Shown: positions 1 through 12,331 of the stretch, piece after piece
How the letters are laid out: every line of letters begins with the position of its first letter
How positions within the stretch are numbered: the stretch's first letter is position 1
DNA from: Owenia fusiformis
Taxonomy: Eukaryota; Annelida; Polychaeta; Sabellida; Oweniidae
Direction: 5' to 3'
Assembly (NCBI GenBank): GCA_903813345.2
Contig: CAIIXF020000001.1
Location: forward strand, 39,585,366-39,649,365
Length of the DNA stretch: 64,000 bases
The notes under the pieces: generated by a model
Told to the model about the DNA's origin: nothing
Seen by the model: the letters and a program-made list of their open reading frames with translations, nothing else
Databases searched by the model: none
Program-made: the position numbers and the translations under genes

Positions 1-3000
1 AAACTCATGTCGTCCTGTAGAAAGGCGTATTTCGTATTGGTAATTCTAATTTCCTGTGAAATAATAAACAGGATGAGAAACATAAATATAACACTATACC
101 TGGCAACAGTTGCATTGGTTTGCATATGTTCCACGTTCTATATATCTCCGAACTTGTAAAGTAAGTTTATCCCACTCATAGTAGAAACTGCATCGATTCA
201 TTACAGCCTCGCCATTGTCATTGAAATTACCTTAAATATATGAGATAGTTAATAAATCAAGTACAGTAGTCTGGCTCTATATATGGCTCTTCTCAATTTC
301 ACGACTGTTTTTCAGACATCTTTTCTTCCGAAGCTAAAGACATGTTGATTGCTATTCATATTTCATTTGGAATAACTAAACATTGAAGTGTTTGAACATA
401 TTGTTTAGTAGAAAACTAGTGTTTCAATGTCAACTTAAGGAATACCCAAAATGATCAAATATATTTGGGAGTATCGAAGGGGGTACATGTCAGAGACATG
501 ATTACATAACCACTAAAGCTACTCAAATGACAAATGATGGTTTCCACTTTAAATAAATGCAAAACGGACATACCGATCATTTAACAAAAGGCAAATTGAT
601 TGAATTAATTCGAAACAGAGGACCAGGCTTGAATTGTTCAAATGTAATTCAGGAGAAGATTGGTCATATCAAATATTGACTTGTTTAACCCAGTCACATG
701 GTATGCTGCATTTATAAACTTCACAGCCAATGCACATTCCAATGACCATTTCTTTTGGATAACCATGTACATTAACAATCATATTTCTAATTTGACGCCC
801 CCCACCTCCCTACATACATTTAACTAATGTGCCAATTTCTTTTGGACAGGCCTTTACATTAAACAACTATATTTCAATTTGATCCCCTACCTCCAAGTTT
901 CCTTTAAAACCGCAAAATACTCGATGGAGTCCCGAAATGAATATGATAACCAATGATTTATTAAAGACATACAGATTGCGAGTCTTTGATTTATGGCAAT
1001 GGGCAAAATAAAATCTATGGTCATATAGAATCGAGCTCTTTGTTTTGATTTAATATGATAAACAAACCAGAAAACAACTTTTTGCATTTATTAAATTAAG
1101 TCTCATTAGACACCAGTTAAACAATTAGAATAGATAATAATACATACATGTATTTTAATTTGTTAACGTTTTTGACATACATACCCATAAACACAAACTC
1201 CGTCTTGGATGCATCGAGAAAGAAGCCACATTCAGATCCTGCTTGAGGGGTTACTATTCGAATGTTTTCATACGGTAATTCATAAGTACTCTGCAAATAC
1301 ATAATATCTATAATAGTTTTATTGTCAAGCCATATTATTTAATTGTAATTCAATTAACATCTTCGAGGACAACTTCTTATGGGCGGTTGCATCATCACTT
1401 AATATATGTTTTCTTTTCAAAAACAAATATTATTTTAGTGCGAGATTTCCATTATAGCGACATTACATGCCAGTCTGTGGACGATGTCTCGAGGGTTTGA
1501 CATATTAATGAATATAATTGTTTAAATAAGTTCACGGACTTTGTTAGGATAATAAACTCAATTTGTATCAATTAGAACATGCTTCATTTCCCAGGATTAA
1601 GTCCACAGATACTGTAGTCTTGCTGAATGATGCTTCTGAAAGTAGATTTTGGGGTAAAAAACTATTTTAAAAAGAAAAAAGTATAGCAGTCAAATATTGT
1701 TTGAGTGATGAGCATTTAAAAAAACAAAAAAAATTATTCAAAATGTAACGTGTTGATGGTGGATATTTGCCAGATTTTGGGGTAAAAAACTTTTTTTAAA
1801 AAAAGAATGCGCAATAATTGTGAAAGGCTTGTATTTGATTTGAAAACCTCATTAATGCAGCTTTAACATTAGTTAGAATATTATCTTATATTCCGAAAAT
1901 TTTTGTAAAAACTGTTGAGCTATAATCAAAGTTGTTTTGATAATTCCAGAATTGAACATATATCAAGCTTTCCATGTATGCTATATGACATATGGGGGTT
2001 TGCTATTTAGGATTGGTGGCTGATTGGGGAAAGGTCATTATAAAACATCCTGTACAAAAAAGCAACTTGTACATTCCAAATCTGTGTTCAAACGTATAAT
2101 AGTACTTCATGAATATGACAACCGAAATGCCGTTGAATGATTCTACTCTATCAAAGGACGATGAAGAAGTACAATTCATAAAAACTCATAAAAGAAATTC
2201 AATAGTATTACACAATTTTTTTTATATATTCAGGATGGGCCAGATCATTTCGTCATTCAAACTAATAATGTTCCGGTTGTAAACTAGAAAGAAATGCTCT
2301 TTGAAAACATCTCCGAAACTGGATGATTCATTCTGATTTATCAGAGTCTCACTTTATCTAACGCTTTGGTGAGTATTTCAAAGAATAATTCTTGCAGTGG
2401 ATCCTACAATGGAATGTTTCGCTAAAGATGCTTCCAACTCAAATTGCATTTTTGCCAGCAATGAAATCCAAAGTGGTATGATATTAACTGGATAGAAATA
2501 ATACATTGATAATCTCCATTGAGCTAGTTTCATTAATGGTAAATATCGTTATATAAGTTAGTAGTAATCATCATTTATTTGAGTTAGGAAAGAGCAGATA
2601 ACATGAGATTTCCTCAAATGCCTCACGGTAATATATAAATATAATTCAGCTACCTTGTCTGATGGATTCTGACTTTAATGGCAATGTATTTAGCAAAATG
2701 AAATTTAAGGATTATTTTGGCCCACTCTGTAAGAAGACTTTTCAACTCTAGTTTTCAATTTTGGAGGTCCTTTTAATGTGATGAGTTGCGGTGCGTGTGT
2801 CAATATACACGGGATGGTATATTCCGTGTGTGATAGCTCATGAAACACACAAGACAATCGTCAATGCTCTTGTGGAATAAAAACGATCTGTCAAGGTATG
2901 AAATATAACAAACTAAGACGGGCTTTTGCTGAGGGATTATATATTTAATAGAATTGAAGCGAAAACAACATTTAACAATAAACCTTTTCCTTAACTGCTT

Positions 3001-3359
3001 CATAGTAATATCAAGTAAATATCAATTACCTTGAATATTTGATGAATTCTAACTTTATGGACATATACTCGTGGCATTCGTCCAGATCGATCATTTTGTC
3101 CAAACTGTTTTACGTTGCGAATCGCTCCCTTTATCACTATAATAAAACAAACATTTGATATTATTATAACTATCAAATAATCCGTAAATCGTGAAATATC
3201 TGCATAGTATTAAGCGTAAAGTAAATTCACACCGAAGTCACTTTCACAGAATTTCTGCTGTGGGTGATTATCATAGCACGTGCATCCTTCTGCAGAATCG
3301 GTACAGGTCGCAATCAATGCTAAAATACCCCAAACGAGCTGACTGGTTTTCTCCAACAT
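1..3359 (-). CDS. timp: TIMP-like metalloproteinase inhibitor (N-terminal domain; continues beyond the left edge)
   Basis: Five exons on the minus strand join in phase: 3359-3233 (start ATG at 3359), 3136-3030, 1290-1185, 230-100 and 53-1 (cut by the window edge). Residues 1-25 form a signal peptide with a hydrophobic core. The mature chain would begin Cys-Thr-Cys, the TIMP arrangement in which the first cysteine's amino group chelates the metalloproteinase zinc. The next residues include NHPQQKFC, close to the vertebrate HPQ-x-x-FC motif. The six cysteines expected in an inhibitory NTR domain are present at about residues 26, 28, 38, 99, 127 and 153-156. Exon 3 reads like the family segment around Cys70 (GSECGFFLDASKTEFVFMG), and exon 4 carries the family WDxLT helix before CNC. 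Known role of the family: secreted inhibitors of matrix metalloproteinases and ADAMs. Most of the C-terminal domain is outside the window, so full two-domain architecture is not shown. The extra Cys156 is unusual. Confidence 0.88.
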
Positions 3360-5062
3360 GTCGCTGTGAAGATACTCTTCCAATAGTGGTTGTAAGAAAG
3401 GATCGATTACATTTTGTTTAGCATAATGCTATTTGGTAAGTACTCACTAGATAAAGTCTACATAATCAATAATTCTTTAATCATCCATAAATAATTGTTA
3501 TATTTCCATAAAGCAGGAGTATGAAGATAATGTTGTTGGTTATTGCCAATGACCAGTTGATTGATGGTTGTGATTTCGTTCCTTACACTAGTATTACACT
3601 AGTATTGTGTGCATATATATTTTTACAGATATATAAAATTAGTGTCAATCACGAATTTTGACACTGTTCAACAAAATATTACGAAAGAGACCACGTATTA
3701 ACATGCCATTTGTTACAGATGATGAACGTCGACTGCCAAACACCGTCCACAAGAACATGGCAATTTTCAGCTCATCTTTATTTCGAAGAACTGGAAGTGA
3801 ATTTTCGAGTCAAGAAAATGCCGACATTGTTCTTTTGATGAAGCGGGGGGGGGGGGGTCATTTAGAAGCATATAAAATGGGTTTTATAACCGACGATTTT
3901 ATTTACCAAAAATATGTTATTTGCGACATCTGCTTAAATATTTGCATACTTGTGTTCATTTTTTAAATCAAAAATAGGTAATATGAAGATGAATATGTCA
4001 AGATTGTTTGATCACGTCCCAGAAGAAAATCGAACTGCATTTCTTTCGCTCAGAATTCCACTAATAATCCTTTCTAATTTGGTGATAAAAGCTGACCGGT
4101 CCGGAAAGTTTTGGAACATCATTTATGTATTATAAATATCCTAGAAAAATTGTCTTTGATGTTGTTATCAATACCATAGAACCATGGGATCCATTCCTCC
4201 TTCGCGATTTATTGTTTGTCTCAATATTGATTGGTTATGGTACTATTTCTGACATTTACATCCAAGAACATACGATAGTGATCCTATGTATCAATACAAC
4301 AGGCGATAACAACCTTTTGAATAAATGAAACATTATAGCAAGCCAAAACAAAACAAATATGAGCTTTACACCAGACAAGGTTTATTTGAAAAACTTAGGA
4401 AAGTCAATACAGTTTAAATTGAATTAATATAAAATTGAAGAGTTGGGATTATATTAGATAAGCATATGTCATAAATCTGATTGTCTCATTGTTTGGTTTT
4501 TAAAACTCTTGTCAAACTCTAATGTAACGTAAAATCTACTGAAATATTGATATGATTCGAATCATTCCAACATGTTTTTGTACAGAAAGTCATCTAATAA
4601 TTCTCGGCTAAAATGTTCTCCAATATTTACAGCAAATCTATTCATATTATATTATTTCTAATGATTTAATTCTTTGTGATAAAAAGATATCTATAGTCAT
4701 TTCACTCTAGCTCTAGGACCAGCCAAGGTCACGTCTATGCCATGCCCATGTGTAATTATTAGGTCGTTGTGATTATATAGGCCAGACAGATTAAATTAAT
4801 ATGATTTTGAAGAGATTGTTGAGAGAGCCATATTAAACTTTGTATCATATGATATATTACTTATCTTTGCGGGGCTCTAGTCAATCAATATTTATTACTT
4901 ATTCATATGAAGGTAACATATCGTTTTGTCTAAAGTAGGCTGACATATACGTTTACTTGTGTTGGCATTGGGGACATTAACTAATTAGAGATCATAGTTC
5001 GTACTTAAGACGCGTATAAATAAACTTTGTAATAAGGTGTTTCGACCTGATCTTCTTTCAAC
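3360..5062. other. divergent intergenic region between the TIMP-like and CRAL-TRIO genes
   Basis: About 1.7 kb separates two genes transcribed away from each other, so both promoters should lie here. I see a 13-base G run near 3845 and a plus-strand open stretch from 3643 to 3966. That stretch is preceded by an acceptor-like tttttacag but has no recognisable product and runs straight through the G run. No TATA box is evident just upstream of the TIMP start on the minus strand. No other gene is seen. Confidence 0.5.
5015..5022 (+). promoter_or_regulatory. TATA-like box of the CRAL-TRIO gene
   Basis: TATAAATA lies about 40-50 bases upstream of the ATG at 5063. The 5' leader would then be only about 15-20 bases. 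Seen by eye; no transcript data. Confidence 0.4.
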
Positions 5063-8000
5063 ATGGCGACAGTAAGTATGCTTAATGTGTATTGTCTCTC
5101 CTAACAAAGTGTGAATGCAAATATTTGAGGATAGCGAACATAGATTTTCTAATATGTCGACTTGTTATGTTATTCTTGACAATTTATCACAGTCCACTCT
5201 CTGTAAACCTGAACACCATATTTCTGTACTTTAGACCCCGAGTGAGCTGAGAGAAAAGTTTCTCGAGAAATTTGCAGGTAAAGTATTCATTTTAACGTAC
5301 TATTTTCAGCAAAATCAAAACTCAAAGCTAGGATCAATCCAGCTGGTACACGTTCCAAAATGAAAATGTGATATCTGATCAAAGTGTTCGAAAAAGTAAA
5401 AATCAACACTGCGCATGCGTCCCTGTCCCAATAAACTATGTAGAACTCTCCTTACTTTTTGGACCATTGATATGCATGTTTAATAAATCGCAGCCCATCG
5501 ATTTTCAATGAATTTCAGAGAAATACAGCAAAACATATCAACTAAATGTTAAAAAAATTTCAACAAAAATATCCCACGAAAATCAAAAATTGTGCTTTCT
5601 TACATAGTTGGAGTGCCAAAACGTCATCATATTTAGTATGTACATTGACCAATTCACCACTACCAAGCTCATCCATCCGCAGAAAATAATCTCAAATATT
5701 TTACCGTCCGCTGTTATGATCACATGTTTCCCAGTTATTCTGGGCATTATATGTTTATTGTATTCAATAGCCTTTTTGATTTTATAGGGTTATTTTGACC
5801 CCTGGATTCACATTTTGTAATACTTAATTTAAGACTGGAAGTGTTTTTTTCTCATAAGAATACTTATTGGAGAAATGTTAGGTAAAATTTGCGTTATCCA
5901 CACAACATCTATTCGGTGCAATGGTAAATGCAGCAATACTGGCGAAATCAGCCAGCCGTGAATTGCAGAATTCGATTTTCTAAAATATTTTTTTGGGTAA
6001 CTCGGGGGGGGGGGGGGGGGTAGTGCACAAATAATTCGTATACTCTCGTAAGTATGACTATTTGTTTATTTGCAAAATAAAAGACCATTAAATTTTCGTT
6101 TTTCACGAAATTTTGATGACCAGACCAATTACACAGTCTTATGTAAGATAAATGAACATGTCCCTTTGAAAATGGATTTTTGGTCGGACTATAGGTGTCA
6201 AAATGTTATTTATACGCAGTGTGGCACATTTGAGGTATGTACATGTACCTTTAAATTGGGCAAGGCCTGCACTAAATCCTCTTTTAAATTGGCAGTAAAG
6301 CGTCCATTAAGGCCCAAAAGTGAAAAAACGAAAAATGCTGAAGCAGAAGAATTTAGATCGTCCAGTAGTTATATGTAGCCATGTAAGCTTCATAACTGAA
6401 ACTGTAAATAATTATTAGCAATACGTTGAATATGCTGAACATCAAGTTATTATAAGAGTATTGTATATATAGAAGAGGATTCCCAGGAGATGCCATGCTA
6501 ATATGCAATTATAAGGTCATTGTACTCAGCTCTTATTTTAGAGGTGACGTAAAGCATGCTACTGTGATGATTGCTATACTACAAACATTCTTTGTGATAT
6601 AGTGTCTCAGAGCAGTAACTACAATCTGAAGGACTTAGAAAGAGTTAAAACAGATGACCAGTGGTTGAAGCAGTTTCTCACCCACCAGGACAACGACCTG
6701 GAGAAGTCATGCAGTATGGTAGACAAGGTACTCAAGTGGAGAAAGAACTACGAGGTGGGAGGTAAGCTCTTTGAAATGAAATGAGGATGGATAAAATTCC
6801 CTACCCTGCGTGCAGAGTCTAGTTAAACTACAAGGCGAAGCTCTCTTTTAAGAAGTGAAGTCAAATGAATGCAAAGAGTAAAAATTCTCCTACATGTTAT
6901 TAGTATACCTTCAACCATATAGTCCATGGTATGAAATCTCTAGGACGTCTAATAAAGGAGCTGGTAGCACACTATAGCGCAGCGATATTTGACCTAATAT
7001 TAACATACCTACATATGTTCGCTAATAATTTTTATTATTACCGTTTCATATACTTCCGGCTTTTAGGCTGAATTATGCCTGCCATTAACAGAGGTCAAAA
7101 AATTAGCAAATAATAAAATCCCATTTTTTCACAATTTGGAGTACACAACGAAACAGAAAATAATACAAAATGATTTAACATATATGATTTAGTTTTCCAA
7201 GCTAGAAGTTTGAGGTTATTTTTCTTATCAATACCAAAAAAATTATGTAATCAGTGTATCGACCTTTTGTATTGTTTCTCAGGTATTAATAAGATAAATG
7301 CAACAAATGAATCACTTTTATATTAGAATGACAAATGCTTAAATTATGCTAGTTTTTCACAAAATGTGTCTCAATACGTTTTGAGATATGGACTCTTATT
7401 CCGCGGTGAACATGATCAATAAAGGAGTGTCTATTGCTCTTCCTTGACTAATTGGGACTACAGCTAAAATTCTATTTCTCGTAGTTAGATATAGCTCAGT
7501 TGCTTATAAAACAACCATCAAGACTTGATCGAATTCACGAATGATTGAGAAAATCGTTATCATTATCTTCCTAAAATTTGATTGTATCCAGCGGTAAGGT
7601 CAAAAAACAAACAGCCATCAGAAAACTTGATGATAGCCACAAGTAACGTCGAGGAAGAATTCCAGGGCGTTCGATTGCATATGACTCTAATTGATTATTA
7701 GACATGCCCTTTGTATATATGAACATTCCAATACCTCTGTAACATTTAATTAGATATAAATCTTACCTATTTGTTATTGTATTATGTTTTGTAAAACACG
7801 AACAATAATTTGTTGTTAGACCCCTTCCGATTATATGGAAAAATTCTGGTAATAAAATGTTTTAAATGGTAAGAAAACTAATATGTTCCCAATCATAAAT
7901 TACCCAAGGGCGTTACAATACCCGGGAATTTATCGGTTCGTGCAGTACTTGTTTGTGATAGCGCCCTCTGTAGGTCACTGTTCTTATAGCCTACAGTAAT

Positions 8001-11000
8001 ACGGGGTAGAATATCGGGAATTCGGTCAGTTTCTATCCGTCGATTTCGCTATGAATTGAAGCAAGTGTGACCACTTTATCCACTTAAACAATTTGATAAT
8101 TGATTAAATCTTTAAACAAAATCGATAAACTCGTTATACACTTCCTATCTCCTTAGAAATTAGCATGTATTTATGGATTGTGTTTTCGAACAAGGCTCGA
8201 CCCAGACCAATAGGGAAATCCTTATGCTAATTAGTATGACGTCATATTTTCCTGGGGAATCCTGGATTTCAAAGCCTCAGTCTGTTATTGTGTCAAATGT
8301 AAACGCTCTTTTGCAGACAGAAAATTGACAGATTAGCTTTTAACTTTCAGCTTTGATGTTTAAATATTCTGTATTTCTACCGGACTTCTTGCTGAATATC
8401 ATATAATGTTATAACTTGATTTGGATCATTGCCTGATTGCTCATTCTGAAATTTTGATTTGTGATTCATGATTGATTGGCAAGAAAAATAATTCCTATTG
8501 TTTTCCAGCGAAGTCAAAATGTTACAGCATGAGTTATAATGTCGAGTTTGCATCATAAAACTATTTAAGGCACAAACTGGTATTAATAGACCGATATGTA
8601 GTGTCTGCCATGTATTGAAGGTAAACCAATCTGCATTATTAATGTTTCTTCTATCAATACATGGATTGTGCAATGGAAAAGCAATGGCACAATCAAAAAT
8701 GTGCATATCAATCGTGAATATCTCTCGGTTCAAAGCGTATTTCCAACAGAATCGTGTCAAAATATGTGTCTGAGTAACAGTTATACATTATAAGATCGCA
8801 AACTCTTACCAATTATCAGCCGAATGGCTCATTTTCAACGAAATGTCCTTAAGACAACAGCCCTGGGTCGCGCCTGAGACCAAAAACTATTTCAAATAGC
8901 CCTCCCCTAATTATATTGGATAATCACATTTATGCGTGCGCGCGCAGCTCATCCACTGAAGGAAACGCCACTTCCCGCTGAAATCACCGGGTATTGATCT
9001 TTCCCTTGAATTACCTAAATATTCCACATAATTTTGTTGAATCGGCTTGGCTCATATTTGAAAAATCAAACAAAATCTGAAAAACACACTTACATAATTA
9101 AATTAATTAAACACCGACATCTACGGTTAAATTAAATAGAATATCTTTAGATTATGATAATTTATTTTTGTTTGTATGCTTAGAACAACGGTCTGTGTCT
9201 TATAAAATGTATAAAAGTTCGAATCAAAATATTTACGTTTTTTGACCCCTTGTGATGAAAGACATTTTTCGACCCAAAAGCCGGAAGTTTTTTCAGCAAA
9301 TAGTATTTTGAAAGAATCAAGACATGTACACCTTCATAAATATTGCTTCAAATGTTGCTGCGCTAGAGTGTGCTACGGATCATTCATATTCGGAAGTCAT
9401 ACCATGGACTAATATCCATACTCTTAGGATTAAATCTTCAATTTCACATTTTCATAACGAATACATAGTATACTTCTGATTGGCTTCGGGAAGATAATCC
9501 CAAATGACACACCACATAGTAGCCACATGTGCATCCAAGGTGTATTACAATGGTATTACATCTAGCTTTAAGAGGAAGATGAAAATTGTATTTAATTCTG
9601 TTTTCATCCAGAGTTGAAAAAGGACGATTTCCCAGATGATCTTCACAAAAGAGCTGACGAAGGTCTGTACGTCAAGAACGAAGATAAGAGTGGAAATATG
9701 ATTTGTGAGTAGCTTCATCAGAGTTTACGTGCTAAAAATCGAAATTTTGTTGAGCAAATCCTCACTGACATCATAAGGCACAGCTTCAAATTGACTATGG
9801 GAAAGGTGTTAATTTGAAAATCGAAAGTATACACATGGCTACAGCAAAATTCATTTTAGTAATTAACGAATGCATCGATTCCTAGTTTGACATCAGATAT
9901 TTGCTGATGCGGGCTTTTTAGGAAAAATGGTGAATGTGAAAAAATATGAACATTTTGGCAATTCTTCGTCAACATTTACAAACCAATACATACATTTATG
10001 CAAAATCAGCAAATTTTGTTACACTATTTTAAAAGGACGATACATACGTTTTACATCAAACACGATGTACAAAAAAGTTTAGTAACATGCACTGGCGAAT
10101 CCATGGGGGAGGGGGGTGGAGGGGCGACATGGTACTCCCCCTTAGGTGGGCCCAGAAAAACATATCTTGGCCTTTTTCAGATTCTCAAAATTTTGGCCCA
10201 ATATTTGGTTTAGAGGCCCATTTTATATATCTTAACTTATGACATTGTGGACAGAATTCTTAGAATAGACTAGAATATTTTTTTTATATTTAATACGGAA
10301 TCGTGTATTAAAGTCAATATATTTACTTCCAGTCTATTTCAAAGTGAATACGCATAAGAAGGAACCAGCGAGGCTAGAACTTGTTAAGAAGTTCATAGCG
10401 TTTCAACTTGACGAAACGGCAAAAGCGAATCCAGATGAAAAGTTTGTTCTTGTCTTTGACCTGTATAAATCTACACCTGCTCATATTGTGAGTACATGGC
10501 AACGCATTTCGCATACATCCACCTTCTAAATTAATAGTGTCCATACTCAGGGCATCATTCTCATAAGCGTGATAACTTTTTATTGTCAAGCTGTATTGTT
10601 TTTAGAATATATGTACGTGTATTATATGCGTTAGTAGGGTTACCCCTACTTACAGGCATCTCTGTCCCACTTTATTAATTAACTAATTTTTAACGTTAGA
10701 ACAGAGACATATAATTTATTTGACCTTAGTGATCTTCAGGCGTACAAATCATTAAAAATAAATTCATTATAGAATACTTGTTAAAATATTTTCTAGGACA
10801 ACGACTTGACAAAGTTTGTGCTTTCTACAGTTGCCCAGTATATGCCTAATTTTATTGGTAAGTTGATACCTGCATTGCCATACTAATTAGGTTTTTATTA
10901 CCTCCGTCCATACGTTAGAACTATAAAAAAATTATAACATGAGCATTTTTGCGTCAGTTATGAACTATCAACTATAAGTAGAGATCCCGAAGTAAGCGTA

Positions 11001-12218
11001 TTTACATTATCCCTCTGATCAAACAGAAAGCAAAATATACGTGAATGCATTGTAGGCTTAAAACTAGAGCAATAACTGTTACCTTCAAGTCTATGAAAAG
11101 GCAGGGTAATCTTTTGTCAATATAACATTCAGCTAAGTTATTTATAATAAGTTTATTCTTGAATTTTATGTGACAGAAAGCTTAAACGGAAGTGGAATAT
11201 AATGTGAAAATGAATTACCCAGCCTAATGCTCTTGCCTGTAAAGCACACCCACCAAGTTGCCCACGGTTACACCAAAATACCATTACGAATAACATTGTA
11301 ATAATCTTCAAATCTTCGCTTCATAAACCATCAAAATTTCAAAAAAATTTGCTCATCGGTTTAATTTGAATTTTTATAGATGCAAGAGAAAACTAAGATC
11401 TGAATAGGTTTTGGGCATGCTGGGTAAATTACATGGTTGTTTCCTTACAATATTTATGTATTGTGTGACATTCTTTCTAAAATATTCATGTACATCTGAT
11501 TTTACAGCATACGTAGTTCTATACGATATGGCAGCAATTTTAGTCCGTAAGTAATATTTTCAATAGCATTTTAGCTACAAGCTGAAATTCTGTGTATCTA
11601 GAATTTAGAACGTCGTAATAAAGATGTCACAACGAATGATTCTTTAGATAACAACAATGATTTCGAAGTACAAATACTGACTTGATGGATGATATATTTA
11701 CGATCAAATAACCAATGTTGTTCTTTTATCATCCAAAATACTCATATAATACATCGAAGAGAATAAGTGATGGTATGGTATCCTTAAAAAGAATATGATA
11801 AAAAGCTGAAGCTCCTAACTGTTCATCCTCCCTTCCAAAGGGTTGGAAACAAAAATGCCCCCTATTTACATACGATGTTTGGCAATTCTATCATCCACCA
11901 AATGTAACGTCATTTTTGATCTATATTGTTATTAAAGAATAAAATTAGGATTCAAACATGAAAGGCTTTAATTTTTTATTATGTTCACTACTTGTAATTG
12001 AACGAGTAAATTATAAAACGATTTGATAATAATTACGTGTTTGTATTTTGAATTTGTTTTCAGGAATAAATTATACAGATTTGCTCTTACTTTCAGCGAT
12101 ATGGAAGATTATCCAAGCGTGGATGAGTAATGACATCTCGAAACACATCAAAGTGGTGAAAAAGAAAGAAATTAAAAATTACATCGACGAGGACAACCTT
12201 TGGGACCACATGAAATAG
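5063..12218 (+). CDS. CRAL-TRIO domain protein, MOSPD2-like, without the MSP domain
   Basis: Eight exons join in phase with consensus splice sites: 5063-5071, 5235-5277, 6603-6761, 9612-9704, 10333-10487, 10797-10857, 11508-11546 and 12097-12218 (stop TAG 12216-12218), giving 226 residues. Residues 5-17 (SELREKFLEKFA) and 20-70 form the helical CRAL-TRIO-N part (LERVKTDDQWLKQFL; VLKWRKNYEV). Residues 95-225 form the lipid-binding fold: FYFKVNTHKKEPARLELVKK, KFVLVFDLYKSTPAHIDNDL, YMPNFIAYVVLYDMAAILVP, then WKIIQAWMS and a terminal basic stretch ending DNLWDHMK. Segment order and wording match the CRAL-TRIO half of MOSPD2, an ER-anchored contact-site protein. The MSP (FFAT-binding) domain and C-terminal membrane anchor of full MOSPD2 are absent: translation stops right after the CRAL-TRIO domain and a poly(A) signal follows. 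A soluble lipid-binding or transfer role is inferred. Intron 3 carries a 2.5-kb TIR element. Confidence 0.9.
6801..6876 (+). repeat. dispersed repeat, copy 1 of 3
   Basis: This sequence, starting CTACCCTGCGTGCAGAGTCT and ending around AAGTGAAGTCAAATGAATG, recurs in reverse orientation at 41481-41550 and, shortened, at 37521-37570. It is likely the terminus of an unrecognised mobile element. Confidence 0.5.
6921..9410. mobile_element. 2.5-kb DNA transposon-like element with 14-bp TIRs in an intron
   Basis: The 14-bp terminal repeats AGTCCATGGTATGA and TCATACCATGGACT lie at 6921-6934 and 9397-9410. The first 230 and last 180 bases also occur joined together in the 444-bp copy at 34423-34866, as expected of a longer element and its internally deleted MITE. 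No transposase is recognised inside. The longest open frame (8377-8760, minus, 127 codons) resembles nothing I know. A later insertion into a short MITE is the alternative. Confidence 0.6.
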
Positions 12219-12325
12219 TGCTAAATGAGATATTTCATAAAATATTTTCCCCAGACGCATATTATATAACTATTGATTTAGAGGCAGAAGTATATTGTCT
12301 GTGCGGTCATGATAACACCCATAAA

Positions 12326-12331
12326 AATAAA
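12326..12331 (+). terminator. poly(A) signal AATAAA of the CRAL-TRIO gene
   Basis: AATAAA lies 108 bases after the stop codon at 12218. A second AATAAA is near 12490. This supports the gene ending here rather than splicing on to MSP exons. Confidence 0.6.

Noticed and set aside
3643-3966. Plus-strand frame with a protein-like stretch (MPFVTDDERRLPNTVHKN)
   Set aside because: It crosses a 13-base G run, has no recognised homologue and no partner exon; possibly a mobile-element relic.
8377-8760. 127-codon minus-strand open frame in intron 3 of the CRAL-TRIO gene
   Set aside because: No recognisable family, no splice or start context; it lies inside a TIR element and reads as chance in AT-rich DNA.
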